Assembly: GCA_003560665.1 (NCBI GenBank)
Contig: PWKK01000030.1
Span: 1 to 38,754, forward strand
DNA length: 38,754 bases
Origin: Candidatus Nealsoniibacteriota bacterium
GTDB lineage: Bacteria; Patescibacteriota; Minisyncoccia; Minisyncoccales; PWPS01
Direction of reading: 5' to 3'
The notes beneath the pieces are model-generated. The model ran no database searches and was not told where the DNA came from. It was given only the letters and a program-made list of their open reading frames with translations. Positions 15,213 through 22,840 of this stretch are shown one piece after another. Position numbers and translations under genes: made by a program. How positions within the stretch are numbered: the first letter of the stretch is position 1; each line of letters begins with the position of its first letter.

Positions 15213-15605
15213 TTAGCCAAAAAGCTTTTGTAGGCATTTTTTCTTTTTCTTTTCCATCAACTCTTCTTCTTTGTCGTTTTTGTGATCGTATCCTAAGAGG
15301 TGTAAAGCTCCATGAATAGTAACACGACAGATTTCTTTTGTAAAATCTCTTCCTTCACCACCGATTCTTGCAGGACAAAGAATTAATTCTCCCAAGAAAT
15401 CTCCTTCATTGTAGGAAAAGGAAAGAACATCTGTTGGTAAATCTTTTCCTCGATAAATCCTGTTCAGCTTCTTTATTTCTTCTTCACTGACAACGGCAAT
15501 CGATATCTCTTTTTCTTTCTCTTTTTCTTCCTCTAAAACGGTCTTTATCGCTCTACAGAGCAACTTTTCATCGACAAGTGTCTCTGTTTTATTGTTTATC
15601 TCCAT
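15213..15605 (-). CDS. ybeY: YbeY endoribonuclease
   Basis: This is a zinc-dependent single-strand endoribonuclease used in 16S rRNA 3'-end maturation and ribosome quality control. The 130 residues contain the metal site HGALHLLGYDH (H-x3-H-x5-H). Upstream is the conserved NRIYRGKDLPTDVLSFSY, which is the family fingerprint. The length is slightly short of the usual 140-165 but covers the whole fold. It sits six bases after rpsU, in keeping with its ribosome role, and directly before ftsA. Confidence 0.93.
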   Translation of the reverse strand: MEINNKTETLVDEKLLCRAIKTVLEEEKEKEKEISIAVVSEEEIKKLNRIYRGKDLPTDVLSFSYNEGDFLGELILCPARIGGEGRDFTKEICRVTIHGALHLLGYDHKNDKEEELMEKKKKKCLQKLFG

Positions 15606-15611
15606 CTCCTC

Positions 15612-15833
15612 TTACTTTTTAAGTTCTCCTATCTTCCACTTTCTGTCGTACTCTGCTTTTGCTCGTACTTTCCTTAAAGCAGAACGTTTCTTGGCTGTTT
15701 TACTAAGCGGTCTTACGCGAAAACGCCTTGACCGTGCTTCTTTGATAATTCCACTCTGAATCACCGAACGGGTGAAGCGGTGGACCAAACTGCTGTTGTT
15801 TTCTTTTTCTTTTCTTTTTACTTCTAAGGCCAT
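15612..15833 (-). CDS. rpsU: Ribosomal protein bS21
   Basis: This is a small basic protein of the 30S subunit, near the anti-Shine-Dalgarno region of 16S rRNA. The 73 residues include the family pattern SSLVHRFTRSVIQSGIIKEAR followed by an Arg/Lys-rich tail RFRVRPLSKTAKKRSALRK. Length and charge fit bS21. It lies between the HIT gene (12 bases away) and ybeY in the lepB operon. Confidence 0.88.
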   Translation of the reverse strand: MALEVKRKEKENNSSLVHRFTRSVIQSGIIKEARSRRFRVRPLSKTAKKRSALRKVRAKAEYDRKWKIGELKK

Positions 15834-15845
15834 ATTATTTTAATT

Positions 15846-16181
15846 TTAAACTTTATTTTTCCAACCTCCCATTAAGTGGACATGAAGATGAAAAACCTCC
15901 TTCCCTCCTCCTTCTCCCGTGTGGACTGCCAGCTTGTATCCATCATCCTTTATCCCCAACTTCTCGGCAGCCTCTCGAGCCGTAAGCATCAACTCCCCTA
16001 AAAGCTCTTTTTCTTCTTTTTTTACTTCATTTAAAGAAGCGATGTGTTTTTTGGGAATAACAAGATAATGAATCGGGGCCTTTGGTTCGATGTCCTGAAA
16101 AACAATTGTTTCTTCTTTCTCAAGAAGAGTTTTCGACGGTATCTTTTTGTCTATAATTTTACAAAAAATACAATTTTTCAT
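15846..16181 (-). CDS. HIT-family nucleotide hydrolase (HinT-like)
   Basis: The protein hydrolyses nucleoside phosphoramidates and related AMP conjugates. The 111 residues carry the N-terminal CIFCKIIDKKIPSKTL with two cysteines of a likely zinc site, and the catalytic histidine triad HLHVHLMGG at about 99-107, as in HinT/PKCI proteins. The length is standard. It is five bases downstream of hisS, an arrangement compatible with clearing aminoacyl-adenylates, though that link is inference. Confidence 0.92.
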   Translation of the reverse strand: MKNCIFCKIIDKKIPSKTLLEKEETIVFQDIEPKAPIHYLVIPKKHIASLNEVKKEEKELLGELMLTAREAAEKLGIKDDGYKLAVHTGEGGGKEVFHLHVHLMGGWKNKV

Positions 16182-16186
16182 AATTT

Positions 16187-17461
16187 TTACTTCTTAATCT
16201 TCTTTATTCTTTTTTTAATTTCTTTTACTATTTCATTTGTCTCTATTTTTTCCTGTTCTCCCGAGTCCATGTCACGTAGTATTAGTCTGTCCTCTACCGC
16301 TTCTTCTTTTCCGATAATAAGGGTGATTTGCACTCCGAGCGTGTTTGCTCTGCTCATCTGCCCCTTTAGTGAGTCTTGCCCAAAGGATTCAGTGACCAAA
16401 ACACCCTCTTTTTTCAATTCTTCAAATATTTTCAGTGATTTTTTCTTTGCCAAGTCACCAAGTTGAGCGATAAACACCTCTGGCTTCTCTTTTTCGTTAA
16501 AACCGTTTTCTTTTATCAGTGACACCACTCTCTCAACTCCGACAGCCACTCCTGTTGCCGGTCTTTGTTCATCTCCTAAAAGTGCACTTAATCCGTCATA
16601 CCTCCCCCCTCCTCCGACGGCAAGATTTTTTTCCTCTCCTCTTTGGGGAACAAAAAACTCACAAACCGTACCCGAATAATAATCAAGTCCTCGGACTAGG
16701 AACGGGTTAAGGTCATAAGGAACCCCTACCTCCTCCAAAAACTCAAGCACTAATCTAAAATCATCGCGGCAGCCCTTACAAATATAATCTACAATCTGAG
16801 GAGCTCTCTCCTTAACTCTGATACATTTTTTACAGTCCAGCACTCTCAATGGGTTTTTTATTGCTCTCTTTTTACAGTCAAGACAAAGTGAAGTAGCTTC
16901 TTTTTTCAGGTATTTTTTGAGTGCCTTCTTGTAATCCTCTCGGCACTTCTCGTCCCCCATGTTGTTTATCTCCACCAGCACACCATCGATTCCGAGCTCT
17001 TTTAGGATGTTGTATGTGATAATAATGATCTGTGCGTCAACAATCGAGTTTCCTTTGCCGATTGCCTCAAAACCAAACTGCCAAAACTGACGATACCTCT
17101 CCGCTTGTGGTCTCTCGTAGCGAAAGAAGGGAGCAAAGTAAAAAAACTTAACCGGTTGTGGTTTCGTATGGAGTCCGTGCTCAATATAGGCACGAACTAT
17201 CGGTGCGGTTCCTTCCGGCCTCAAAGAAACACTTTCTCCCCCTTTGGTTTTAAAAGTGTACATTTCTTTCTCAACAATATCCGTGTGTTTTCCCACTCCC
17301 CGGGTAAAAACCTCGGTGTCCTCAATAATCGGTGTTTCAATTCCCTTAAATCCGTATATTTTTGCGTTCCTTGAAACAACTTCTCTTATCTTTTCAAAAT
17401 ACTCATACTGCGAGCCGAAAACATCGTGCATTCCGCTTGGTCTTTGAAATTTTTTAGGCAT
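16187..17461 (-). CDS. hisS: Histidyl-tRNA synthetase
   Basis: This class II synthetase charges tRNA-His. The 424 residues show motif 1 near the N-terminus (KIYGFKGIETPIIEDTEVF), motif 2 FRYERPQAERYRQFWQFG, the histidine-specific signature GLDYYSGTVCEFF, motif 3 with GVAVGVERVV, and a C-terminal anticodon-binding domain (about 330-424). A cysteine-rich stretch (CLDCKKRA, DCKKC, CKGC) lies in the insertion domain and resembles the cluster seen in many bacterial HisRS. The gene lies nine bases after lepB. Confidence 0.95.
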   Translation of the reverse strand: MPKKFQRPSGMHDVFGSQYEYFEKIREVVSRNAKIYGFKGIETPIIEDTEVFTRGVGKHTDIVEKEMYTFKTKGGESVSLRPEGTAPIVRAYIEHGLHTKPQPVKFFYFAPFFRYERPQAERYRQFWQFGFEAIGKGNSIVDAQIIIITYNILKELGIDGVLVEINNMGDEKCREDYKKALKKYLKKEATSLCLDCKKRAIKNPLRVLDCKKCIRVKERAPQIVDYICKGCRDDFRLVLEFLEEVGVPYDLNPFLVRGLDYYSGTVCEFFVPQRGEEKNLAVGGGGRYDGLSALLGDEQRPATGVAVGVERVVSLIKENGFNEKEKPEVFIAQLGDLAKKKSLKIFEELKKEGVLVTESFGQDSLKGQMSRANTLGVQITLIIGKEEAVEDRLILRDMDSGEQEKIETNEIVKEIKKRIKKIKK

Positions 17462-17470
17462 AGAAAATCT

Positions 17471-18013
17471 CTAATAATCCGGTGCTTCCACCCTTGAAAA
17501 AACACTAAAAGGCGATATTTGAAAAAAAACTCTCCCGATAATATTTTTTTCAGGCAAAGAGCCCCAGTTTCGAGAATCAAAAGAAGATCCGCGATTGTCC
17601 CCCATTACAAAGTACTCGTCTTCCCCCAAAGAAATTCTTTCCTCACCTAAAGTCTGCGACAAAGTGAGATACTCTTCTTCTAAAAGAGTTGTCTCGTCGG
17701 AATCATCGGTAACAAAAATACGTCCTTCTTCGATAACGACCTCTTCTTCCGGAAGTCCGATTATTCTCTTAATATGCCTTTTTTGAGGATCTTGCGGATA
17801 ATTAAAGACGATAACTTCTCCTCTTTCGGGATCACGAAAACGGTAAGAAATTTGATCAACAATCAGATAATCGGATTCATAGAAGCTTGGCTCCATCGAA
17901 GCTCCTCGAACAATAAACGGCTGAAACAAAAAATAGCGTATCGGAAATACGATAAGTAGGGCAAGAAAGATTACCTTTGCAACTTCCAAAAAATATTCAA
18001 ATATTCCTTTCAT
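17471..18013 (-). CDS. lepB: Signal peptidase I
   Basis: This membrane protease removes signal peptides from exported proteins, such as the many surface proteins in this window. From the ATG at 18013 it has 180 residues: one membrane helix (about 12-29), catalytic Ser39 in GASMEPSF, catalytic Lys82 in HIKRIIGLP, and the late boxes FVMGDNRGSSFDSRNWG. The track ORF is 58 codons longer, but that extension lacks conservation, crosses an intrinsic terminator and is upstream of a promoter whose start site falls at the ATG. The gene is therefore probably read from a leaderless mRNA. It is the first gene of the operon running to ftsZ. Confidence 0.93.
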   Translation of the reverse strand: MKGIFEYFLEVAKVIFLALLIVFPIRYFLFQPFIVRGASMEPSFYESDYLIVDQISYRFRDPERGEVIVFNYPQDPQKRHIKRIIGLPEEEVVIEEGRIFVTDDSDETTLLEEEYLTLSQTLGEERISLGEDEYFVMGDNRGSSFDSRNWGSLPEKNIIGRVFFQISPFSVFSRVEAPDY

Positions 18014-18021
18014 ACGTCGCA

Positions 18022-18050
18022 ATGTTAGCAAATTTTCGCCCAGTTGACAA
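18022..18050 (-). promoter_or_regulatory. Promoter of the lepB-ftsZ operon, probably leaderless
   Basis: The minus strand has TTGTCA, a 17-bp spacer and TAACAT; only eight bases separate the -10 from the lepB ATG and there is no Shine-Dalgarno. The same TAACAT -10 is used at 37738-37766. Confidence 0.6.
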
Positions 18051-18095
18051 GCACCTGCAAAAAGCTCTCTGTTTGGCGCTCTAACTCTAAAAAGA

Positions 18096-18123
18096 GAAAA
18101 TTGTTGACTTTCAGGGTCAACAA
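18096..18123 (-). terminator. Intrinsic terminator downstream of the hsp20 locus
   Basis: A perfect 8-bp stem TTGTTGAC/GTCAACAA with a 7-base loop is followed on the minus strand by TTTTCTCTTTTT. It separates the surface-protein/hsp20 string from the lepB operon. The rest of the 18051-18289 gap shows only A/T-rich sequence to me. Confidence 0.7.
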
Positions 18124-18289
18124 AAGACACGGGCGGTAAAAAAAGTTGCCTTTTCTTTTTTTCGGTTACAAACACATATTTTTTCAATGAAAACAGATGC
18201 TTTGTGTTTTCTTTTTTTTAAAATTGTGCTTGTTTTTTGAGAGTAACTTTCTTTCTTTAAACAAAAACGTTTATCAAGTCTACGCAAGG

Positions 18290-18697
18290 CTACTTGTTGT
18301 CGTTTTTTTTGTTGTTAATGACTATCTTTTTCCTTTGTGCCACTTTCATTTTTGGCATCACCAGTTTAATAATTCCGTTCTCAAAAGATGCTTTTGTCGA
18401 GTAACTATCCACTTCTTCGGGCAGTATTATCTCTCGAGAAAAAGTTCCCCAGTAACACTCTTGATGAATAATTCTTTCGGCATCCTTTCCTTCCTCGGGA
18501 ACCTCTCTTTTTCCGGAAATAGTCACTGTCTCTTTCTAAATATAAATATCTAAATCATCTTCCTTTGCATTCGATATCGGTGCAACAACAATAATTTCCC
18601 TTTCGTTTTCATAGACATCCACCGCTAACTGCCCCTCTTTTGGTAGCACCTCTTTATTTTTTTTATTCTTCTTTTTTGATTTTTTAAAAAAAGGCAT
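18290..18697 (-). pseudogene. hsp20 / alpha-crystallin small heat-shock gene with in-frame TAG
   Basis: The track lists only the 78-residue downstream half. Reading from the ATG at 18697 gives MPFFKKSKKK, then the alpha-crystallin opening GQLAVDVYENEREIIVVAPI and DDLDIYI, then TAG at 18536-18538. The same frame then continues KETVTISGKREV to a second TAG at 18290. Together the halves form a normal-length Hsp20 (about 135 residues) with one amber codon in the beta-strand region, where other family members have an acidic or polar residue. There is no frameshift and no other damage. TAG ends other genes here (nrdD, epsilon), so it is a stop in this genome. The gene is a young pseudogene, a sequencing error, or a read-through case. 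A GTG restart at the second half would lack half the fold. It starts eight bases after the cohesin gene. Confidence 0.85.
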
Positions 18698-18705
18698 TGA
18701 ACTTT

Positions 18706-19671
18706 TTATATTTTATGATTTATATTTTTTAATTTTTCAAGTTTTTTAAATTGCCACAACAACAATCCCCCTAAAAGTAAACCGGCGATAATCCACGGAA
18801 CAAAGTCTTGCCATCCGGGAGAAGGATGGATAACTTTTGTTCTTTTATTCCCGGCTCTATCCACCGCTCTTATTTTTATAATACTCCTTAGTTGTTGGTC
18901 TTTCAATACAACCGGGCTTTCCACTCTTCGCCAATTTTCTCTTTCTACCGGGAAGAAACCGACTCTTCTTTGCTCGGATAGTTCATAATAATCAATTCCT
19001 GACTGATCATCCGTCGTCGAAAAAAACAGAGATTGTTTTCCATCAAACAACAACTCTTCTTGTCTGATTTCCGGGAAAAAATCTGCCGGTGGCTCTTTAT
19101 CTTTTGTTTTTATTTCATCCCAAGCGTCAAGAGGGATATCTCTTCTTTCCGGTGAAATGACGAATCTTCCTCCTATTTTTGTAAATTCAACGGGTGTTGC
19201 CTCTCCATCATCGAGCAAAACCCTTGAGCTTTCTAAAATTCTAACATCTTTTTCCGTTATCGTTCTTACTTTTTTTACCTTGAATGCAATCCTTCCAAAC
19301 AAAACCTCTTTATCTTCAATGCTACCACAGTGTCCTCCGGGAATACCACCGATAAAGGAAACTACTCCTCTTTCGTTGTCAATGTGTATCGGTCTCGGCC
19401 AAAGTTGCAACAAAGATCCACCTTCACTAAAATATTTTCCTTCGAGGACCTCTGTCGGGAAAACCAAATCGATTCTTACCGCGTTAACACACTGGTCTTT
19501 GATGTTTGCTTTGACCTCCAAGATGAAAACATCATCTGTTTGGTATTGGGAGACCATCGGCTCAACATACACGGAAACCGCCAAAATCTTCGCAGGAAAA
19601 AACGATAAAAGAAGTAAAAAAACAGTAGCAACTTTTATTTGATTTTTTTTTGTTAATTTTCTAGCTTTCAT
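18706..19671 (-). CDS. Membrane-anchored cohesin-domain surface protein
   Basis: The 321 residues start with a signal sequence (about 10-32). A cohesin-like beta-sandwich follows (about 33-175: VYVEPMVSQYQTDDVFILEV, then VVSFIGGIPGGHCG and FGRIAFKV). A second beta domain has the form seen in Ig-like or cell-wall proteins (SGIDYYEL, IIKIRAVDRAGNKR). One C-terminal membrane helix (about 288-306) ends in a short basic tail. Cohesins bind dockerin repeats, and a dockerin protein is encoded 14 bases upstream, so the two probably form an anchored complex on the outer face of the membrane. The motif SFIGGIPGG recurs as TFSGGIPGG in the other cohesin protein of this window (34318-35862). Confidence 0.8.
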   Translation of the reverse strand: MKARKLTKKNQIKVATVFLLLLSFFPAKILAVSVYVEPMVSQYQTDDVFILEVKANIKDQCVNAVRIDLVFPTEVLEGKYFSEGGSLLQLWPRPIHIDNERGVVSFIGGIPGGHCGSIEDKEVLFGRIAFKVKKVRTITEKDVRILESSRVLLDDGEATPVEFTKIGGRFVISPERRDIPLDAWDEIKTKDKEPPADFFPEIRQEELLFDGKQSLFFSTTDDQSGIDYYELSEQRRVGFFPVERENWRRVESPVVLKDQQLRSIIKIRAVDRAGNKRTKVIHPSPGWQDFVPWIIAGLLLGGLLLWQFKKLEKLKNINHKI

Positions 19672-19685
19672 TATAATAAATCTTT

Positions 19686-21449
19686 TTACTCTGTCCAGCA
19701 GTTCATCATAATGCTAAAGTCAACCATATCAACAACCCCGTCGTTATTTATATCAGCCCTCAGCTCTCCGGTACCCCAGTAGTGCATTAAAATACTGAAA
19801 TCGGAAAGACCAACGTTGCCGTCTCCCGTAATATCTGCAGCACTACATCCCACCTCTCCAACGTTAATCCTTAAAAACCCTCCAAAAGCACTCTCCTCTT
19901 CAAAGGCGAAAGAACGAACTATGACCAGATAGCGTCCCCTTTCTAATTCTCCGGGATTAAGGGCAAGAGACCACTCTCCTCCGGAATCAACATCTACCGT
20001 TTGATCGCTCACTCTCTCACTATCTTTTAGTATTCTTACATTTACCTCTTCCCCGGGGACTCCTCTACCGAAAACAACTATGTTTTCTTCGGTCACAAAA
20101 TTCTCTTTTTCAGCTTCCAGTGTGGGCGACAACAAGATTCTTCTAATGGTTATTCCTCTTGCCGGTTCGGTTTCAAGAGTAAAAGAGATGTCTGTTGAAA
20201 CCAGATTTTCTCTTTCTTCTACTTTAAGAAGAAAGTTGAAGTGGCCGGAAAGAGGGGTGTTGACTTCTATCTCAAACTCTCCCGAAGAGTCTGCTCCGGT
20301 TTCCGCAAAAACCTCACCATCTTTCAAAAGAGTCACTTCTCCTCCCGGATAAGCCCATCCTTGAAGATAAAGATAAGGAGGCGGATCTTGTATTTCCGGA
20401 GGAGGTGGATCTGCCGGCTCTCCTTCTCTTATGCCGTCATCGGGACCCCCCGCTCCTCCCTCAGCTCTCCCCGTACCATCGCCAACCCCAGGGTCATCAT
20501 ACTCTCCTGGGTCATCATACTCTCCGGTACCGTCTTCCTCTCCCGGCTCTTGCTCCATGGTAACAAAATCCACTATCTCGCCGTAAACTTGCTGCAACTC
20601 TTCTTCTTCTTCGTTATACCACTCTGCAGCTGCACGAAACTCGTATTCGGTTCCCATTTCCAGTCCACCAACAAAATCAGAAAAAAGTACAATTTCACTT
20701 CTCCCGAACTTCCCTGTTTCGTTCCATGTTTCTGCCTCTTTTTCACGGTACTGAAGGAAAACATCAACATAGTCTACAGGTCCGAGATTAAGAAGTTCTC
20801 CTCTTAGAACGACACTGCTTGCTCCGACGACACCGGCTTCAATGGTTCTTACTATCGGTTCAGGAAAAACAGGTGCTACCCCGACACTAACGGGGTTAAC
20901 AACAAAAATCGCAGCTTGTCCGTAAGAGAGCAGAGAGTCGGCATCGTCAAGTATCTCGATATCTATCCAGTAAGCACCCGTATTAACGGGATTGGTAATC
21001 TTGTTTTCTCCCCCGATTCTTACAACAACGACATCACCTTCGCTTAAAGACAAGTTCTCCGCTAAAGTAACCGTTACCTGCCCGTCCACTCCGCTGACGA
21101 TGCTCACTCCGCTTACATCTTCAAGAGGATTCGCTCCCAGCGGTTTTTCCTCTGCGTTGATATAAAGGGCGACATCGGAATAATTCATCTCGGGAGGAGT
21201 ATAAAAAGCACTGCCTTCCTTGGAAACGGGCTTAATAACAATCTTTCCGAGTCCGGGAACATCGGCGGTAGCGGTAAATCTTACTCTGTGGTCGGCTTCA
21301 ACGTTTGGATGAGAAGTTGAAATCGTATCGGAGATACTCACCAAATCGGTTTGAGATTTAACCGAGTCGGCTTTAAGAAAATAAAGAAAAGAAAACGTAC
21401 CGAAAAAGAAAAGAAAGACAAATATTATAGATAAATACCTTTTATGCAT
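19686..21449 (-). CDS. Large secreted dockerin-containing surface protein
   Basis: I start it at the ATG at 21449 (587 residues; MHKRYLSIIFVFLFFF is a clear signal peptide), not the TTG at 21497 that overlaps the previous gene. After a beta-rich domain (about 35-200) comes a fibronectin-III-like domain (about 205-300), then an acidic Gly/Asp/Pro linker with repeated EYDDPG. Two Ig-like domains with the pattern GWAYPGGEVTLLKDGEVF and a similar second copy come next. The last 55 residues are a dockerin: DITGDGNVGLSDFSILMHYW and DINNDGVVDMVDFSIMMNCW, two calcium-binding loops each followed by a helix. It should bind the cohesin protein encoded next. No catalytic domain is visible, so it looks structural or adhesive rather than cellulolytic. 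Confidence 0.82.
   Translation of the reverse strand: MHKRYLSIIFVFLFFFGTFSFLYFLKADSVKSQTDLVSISDTISTSHPNVEADHRVRFTATADVPGLGKIVIKPVSKEGSAFYTPPEMNYSDVALYINAEEKPLGANPLEDVSGVSIVSGVDGQVTVTLAENLSLSEGDVVVVRIGGENKITNPVNTGAYWIDIEILDDADSLLSYGQAAIFVVNPVSVGVAPVFPEPIVRTIEAGVVGASSVVLRGELLNLGPVDYVDVFLQYREKEAETWNETGKFGRSEIVLFSDFVGGLEMGTEYEFRAAAEWYNEEEEELQQVYGEIVDFVTMEQEPGEEDGTGEYDDPGEYDDPGVGDGTGRAEGGAGGPDDGIREGEPADPPPPEIQDPPPYLYLQGWAYPGGEVTLLKDGEVFAETGADSSGEFEIEVNTPLSGHFNFLLKVEERENLVSTDISFTLETEPARGITIRRILLSPTLEAEKENFVTEENIVVFGRGVPGEEVNVRILKDSERVSDQTVDVDSGGEWSLALNPGELERGRYLVIVRSFAFEEESAFGGFLRINVGEVGCSAADITGDGNVGLSDFSILMHYWGTGELRADINNDGVVDMVDFSIMMNCWTE
20491..20525. repeat. In-frame tandem repeat in the linker of the dockerin protein
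   Basis: GGGTCATCATACTCTCC occurs twice with an 18-bp period, encoding two copies of EYDDPG. Being in frame, copy-number change would only alter linker length. Confidence 0.75.
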
Positions 21450-21465
21450 ACGTTTTAAAAAAAAT

Positions 21466-21855
21466 CTACTCTTCAAGTCTTCGAGCTTGATAATCAAAAT
21501 AAAAGTTTACAAGCAAGAGTATAAAAAGAGATGTTACCGCCCCTAAAATGAGGTTGAGCATAAATCTGTTTTCCTTTTCCGCTTCTATTAACGCCCCCTC
21601 CAATCCCTTCTCTCTCATTTCTAACTCCTCTTCTTTCTCGATTAACTGTTGCGCCAGCGTATTGTAGGGGTTGCTCGGAACCTCTACGCTGGTTCCCGAT
21701 GCCGCTCCGAGAGTTGCCGCAAAATACTTGGCAACATCCCCGGGATTAACACTAAAGTAATGCCACGAAACGAAAAGAAGAAAAACCAAAGATACCGTTA
21801 GACCCGTAATCCCTCCTCTCAAAAAAGTTTTAATTTTTTTTCTTCTGCAATTCAT
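21466..21855 (-). CDS. Small two-TM protein with external coiled coil
   Basis: I do not recognise a family. The 129 residues have a basic start (MNCRRKKIK), a membrane helix at about 14-32, a loop that includes a Glu-rich helical stretch LIEKEEELEMREKGLEGALI likely to form a coiled coil, and a second membrane helix at about 97-117 followed by a short charged tail. By the positive-inside rule both ends are cytoplasmic and the coiled coil is outside. It lies between the DUF916-like genes and the dockerin gene, same direction, which suggests an accessory or scaffold role in the surface complex. Confidence 0.65.
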   Translation of the reverse strand: MNCRRKKIKTFLRGGITGLTVSLVFLLFVSWHYFSVNPGDVAKYFAATLGAASGTSVEVPSNPYNTLAQQLIEKEEELEMREKGLEGALIEAEKENRFMLNLILGAVTSLFILLLVNFYFDYQARRLEE

Positions 21856-21883
21856 CTTTTTTGATTATACCAAAGAATTACAT

Positions 21884-22840
21884 TTAGTCCATATACTTTT
21901 GTTTGAAATAATCAGCAACGGTAATTATCAGTAAAAGGAAGAGAACCACTCCTAGAAGTGTAACAACTATATCGAGAGGAATTATCCAAAAATAGATGTC
22001 TTGATCTATCAATTGAACCGCCTCCTCTCCATACACCAAAGTCAGGGACGCCTTGTATCTTCCCGCCTCAAGGAACGAATCTCTTCCGTCCCATTGAAAG
22101 CTCCATCTTCTTCCGCTTTGAGGAAGAATGTTTCCAAACTCGGTGTTCCGGTTAACAAAAATAGTTTCAACTTCTTTGTTCCACTGATTGTAGATTTTTA
22201 TGGTTCCCCTGGGCTGAATATGCGTATTTCCCTCGTTTCGAAGAAAAAGATTAAACTCAACTTCAGGGCTCGTATAGAGGGTTCTTTTTGTCGAAAACTC
22301 CCGGAGAAACGCCTCTTCCGTTACATCTCCACGAACATTTAAAAGAATAAGTGAGCCAACCGAAGGGGATACTGCCAAGCTGGTTCCCGGAGAAAAGTCT
22401 TCCGGCATCATGATTGCCGCTGAAATAACCGCGTATTTTCCTCCCGGCCCGGCATACTCCGGGATATCGATTTCAACAGGAAGGACCTTGCTTTCGTTTG
22501 CAGGAATAAAGATTAAATCACGATTAACTTCAATCCACTGGCTAAGCAGAAAGTCCTTTCCTACGTCAATGCTTTTCTCTATCTCTCTTGTATCGATAAA
22601 CCGGACTCTCCCTTCTTCTCCTCCTCGAAAATCCCTTATAAAAACAGTGAAGTAGAGGTCTTTGTCGTTGCTGTTGAATATTTCCACGGAACCGGACCAG
22701 GTTTCTCCCGGAGCAATATTAATCTTTGTTAAGAGAGGAGTGATGGCAAGACTAACGTTTTTTTCCTCTTCTGCAAAAACAGGGGAAGAGATTGTCGTAA
22801 TAAAAAGAAAAAAGAGTAAAAAGAGTTTTAGTTTTTTCAT
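21884..22840 (-). CDS. DUF916-like (WxL-interacting) membrane-anchored surface protein 1
   Basis: The track ORF begins at 22990, but MKKLKLFLLFFLFITTISSPVFA at 22840 is a perfect signal peptide and its ATG overlaps the previous stop as ATGA, so I use that start (318 residues). Two Ig-like beta domains follow: the first has ITPLLTKINIAPGETWSGSV, the pattern of DUF916 in Firmicutes WxL-interacting proteins, and the second has FNLFLRNEGNTHIQPRGTI. A C-terminal membrane helix follows the motif YFWIIPLDIVV. The protein is probably anchored with both beta domains outside. In Firmicutes such proteins bind peptidoglycan and WxL proteins; whether that holds in CPR is unknown. Confidence 0.8.
   Translation of the reverse strand: MKKLKLFLLFFLFITTISSPVFAEEEKNVSLAITPLLTKINIAPGETWSGSVEIFNSNDKDLYFTVFIRDFRGGEEGRVRFIDTREIEKSIDVGKDFLLSQWIEVNRDLIFIPANESKVLPVEIDIPEYAGPGGKYAVISAAIMMPEDFSPGTSLAVSPSVGSLILLNVRGDVTEEAFLREFSTKRTLYTSPEVEFNLFLRNEGNTHIQPRGTIKIYNQWNKEVETIFVNRNTEFGNILPQSGRRWSFQWDGRDSFLEAGRYKASLTLVYGEEAVQLIDQDIYFWIIPLDIVVTLLGVVLFLLLIITVADYFKQKYMD

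Noticed and set aside
17471-18187. Longest-ORF form of lepB (238 residues)
   Set aside because: The 58-codon extension crosses an intrinsic terminator and the promoter and has no family conservation; the ATG at 18013 fits signal peptidase I and the leaderless start.
20241-20807. 188-residue plus-strand ORF opposite the dockerin gene
   Set aside because: Antisense shadow with no domain; codon pattern follows the minus-strand gene.
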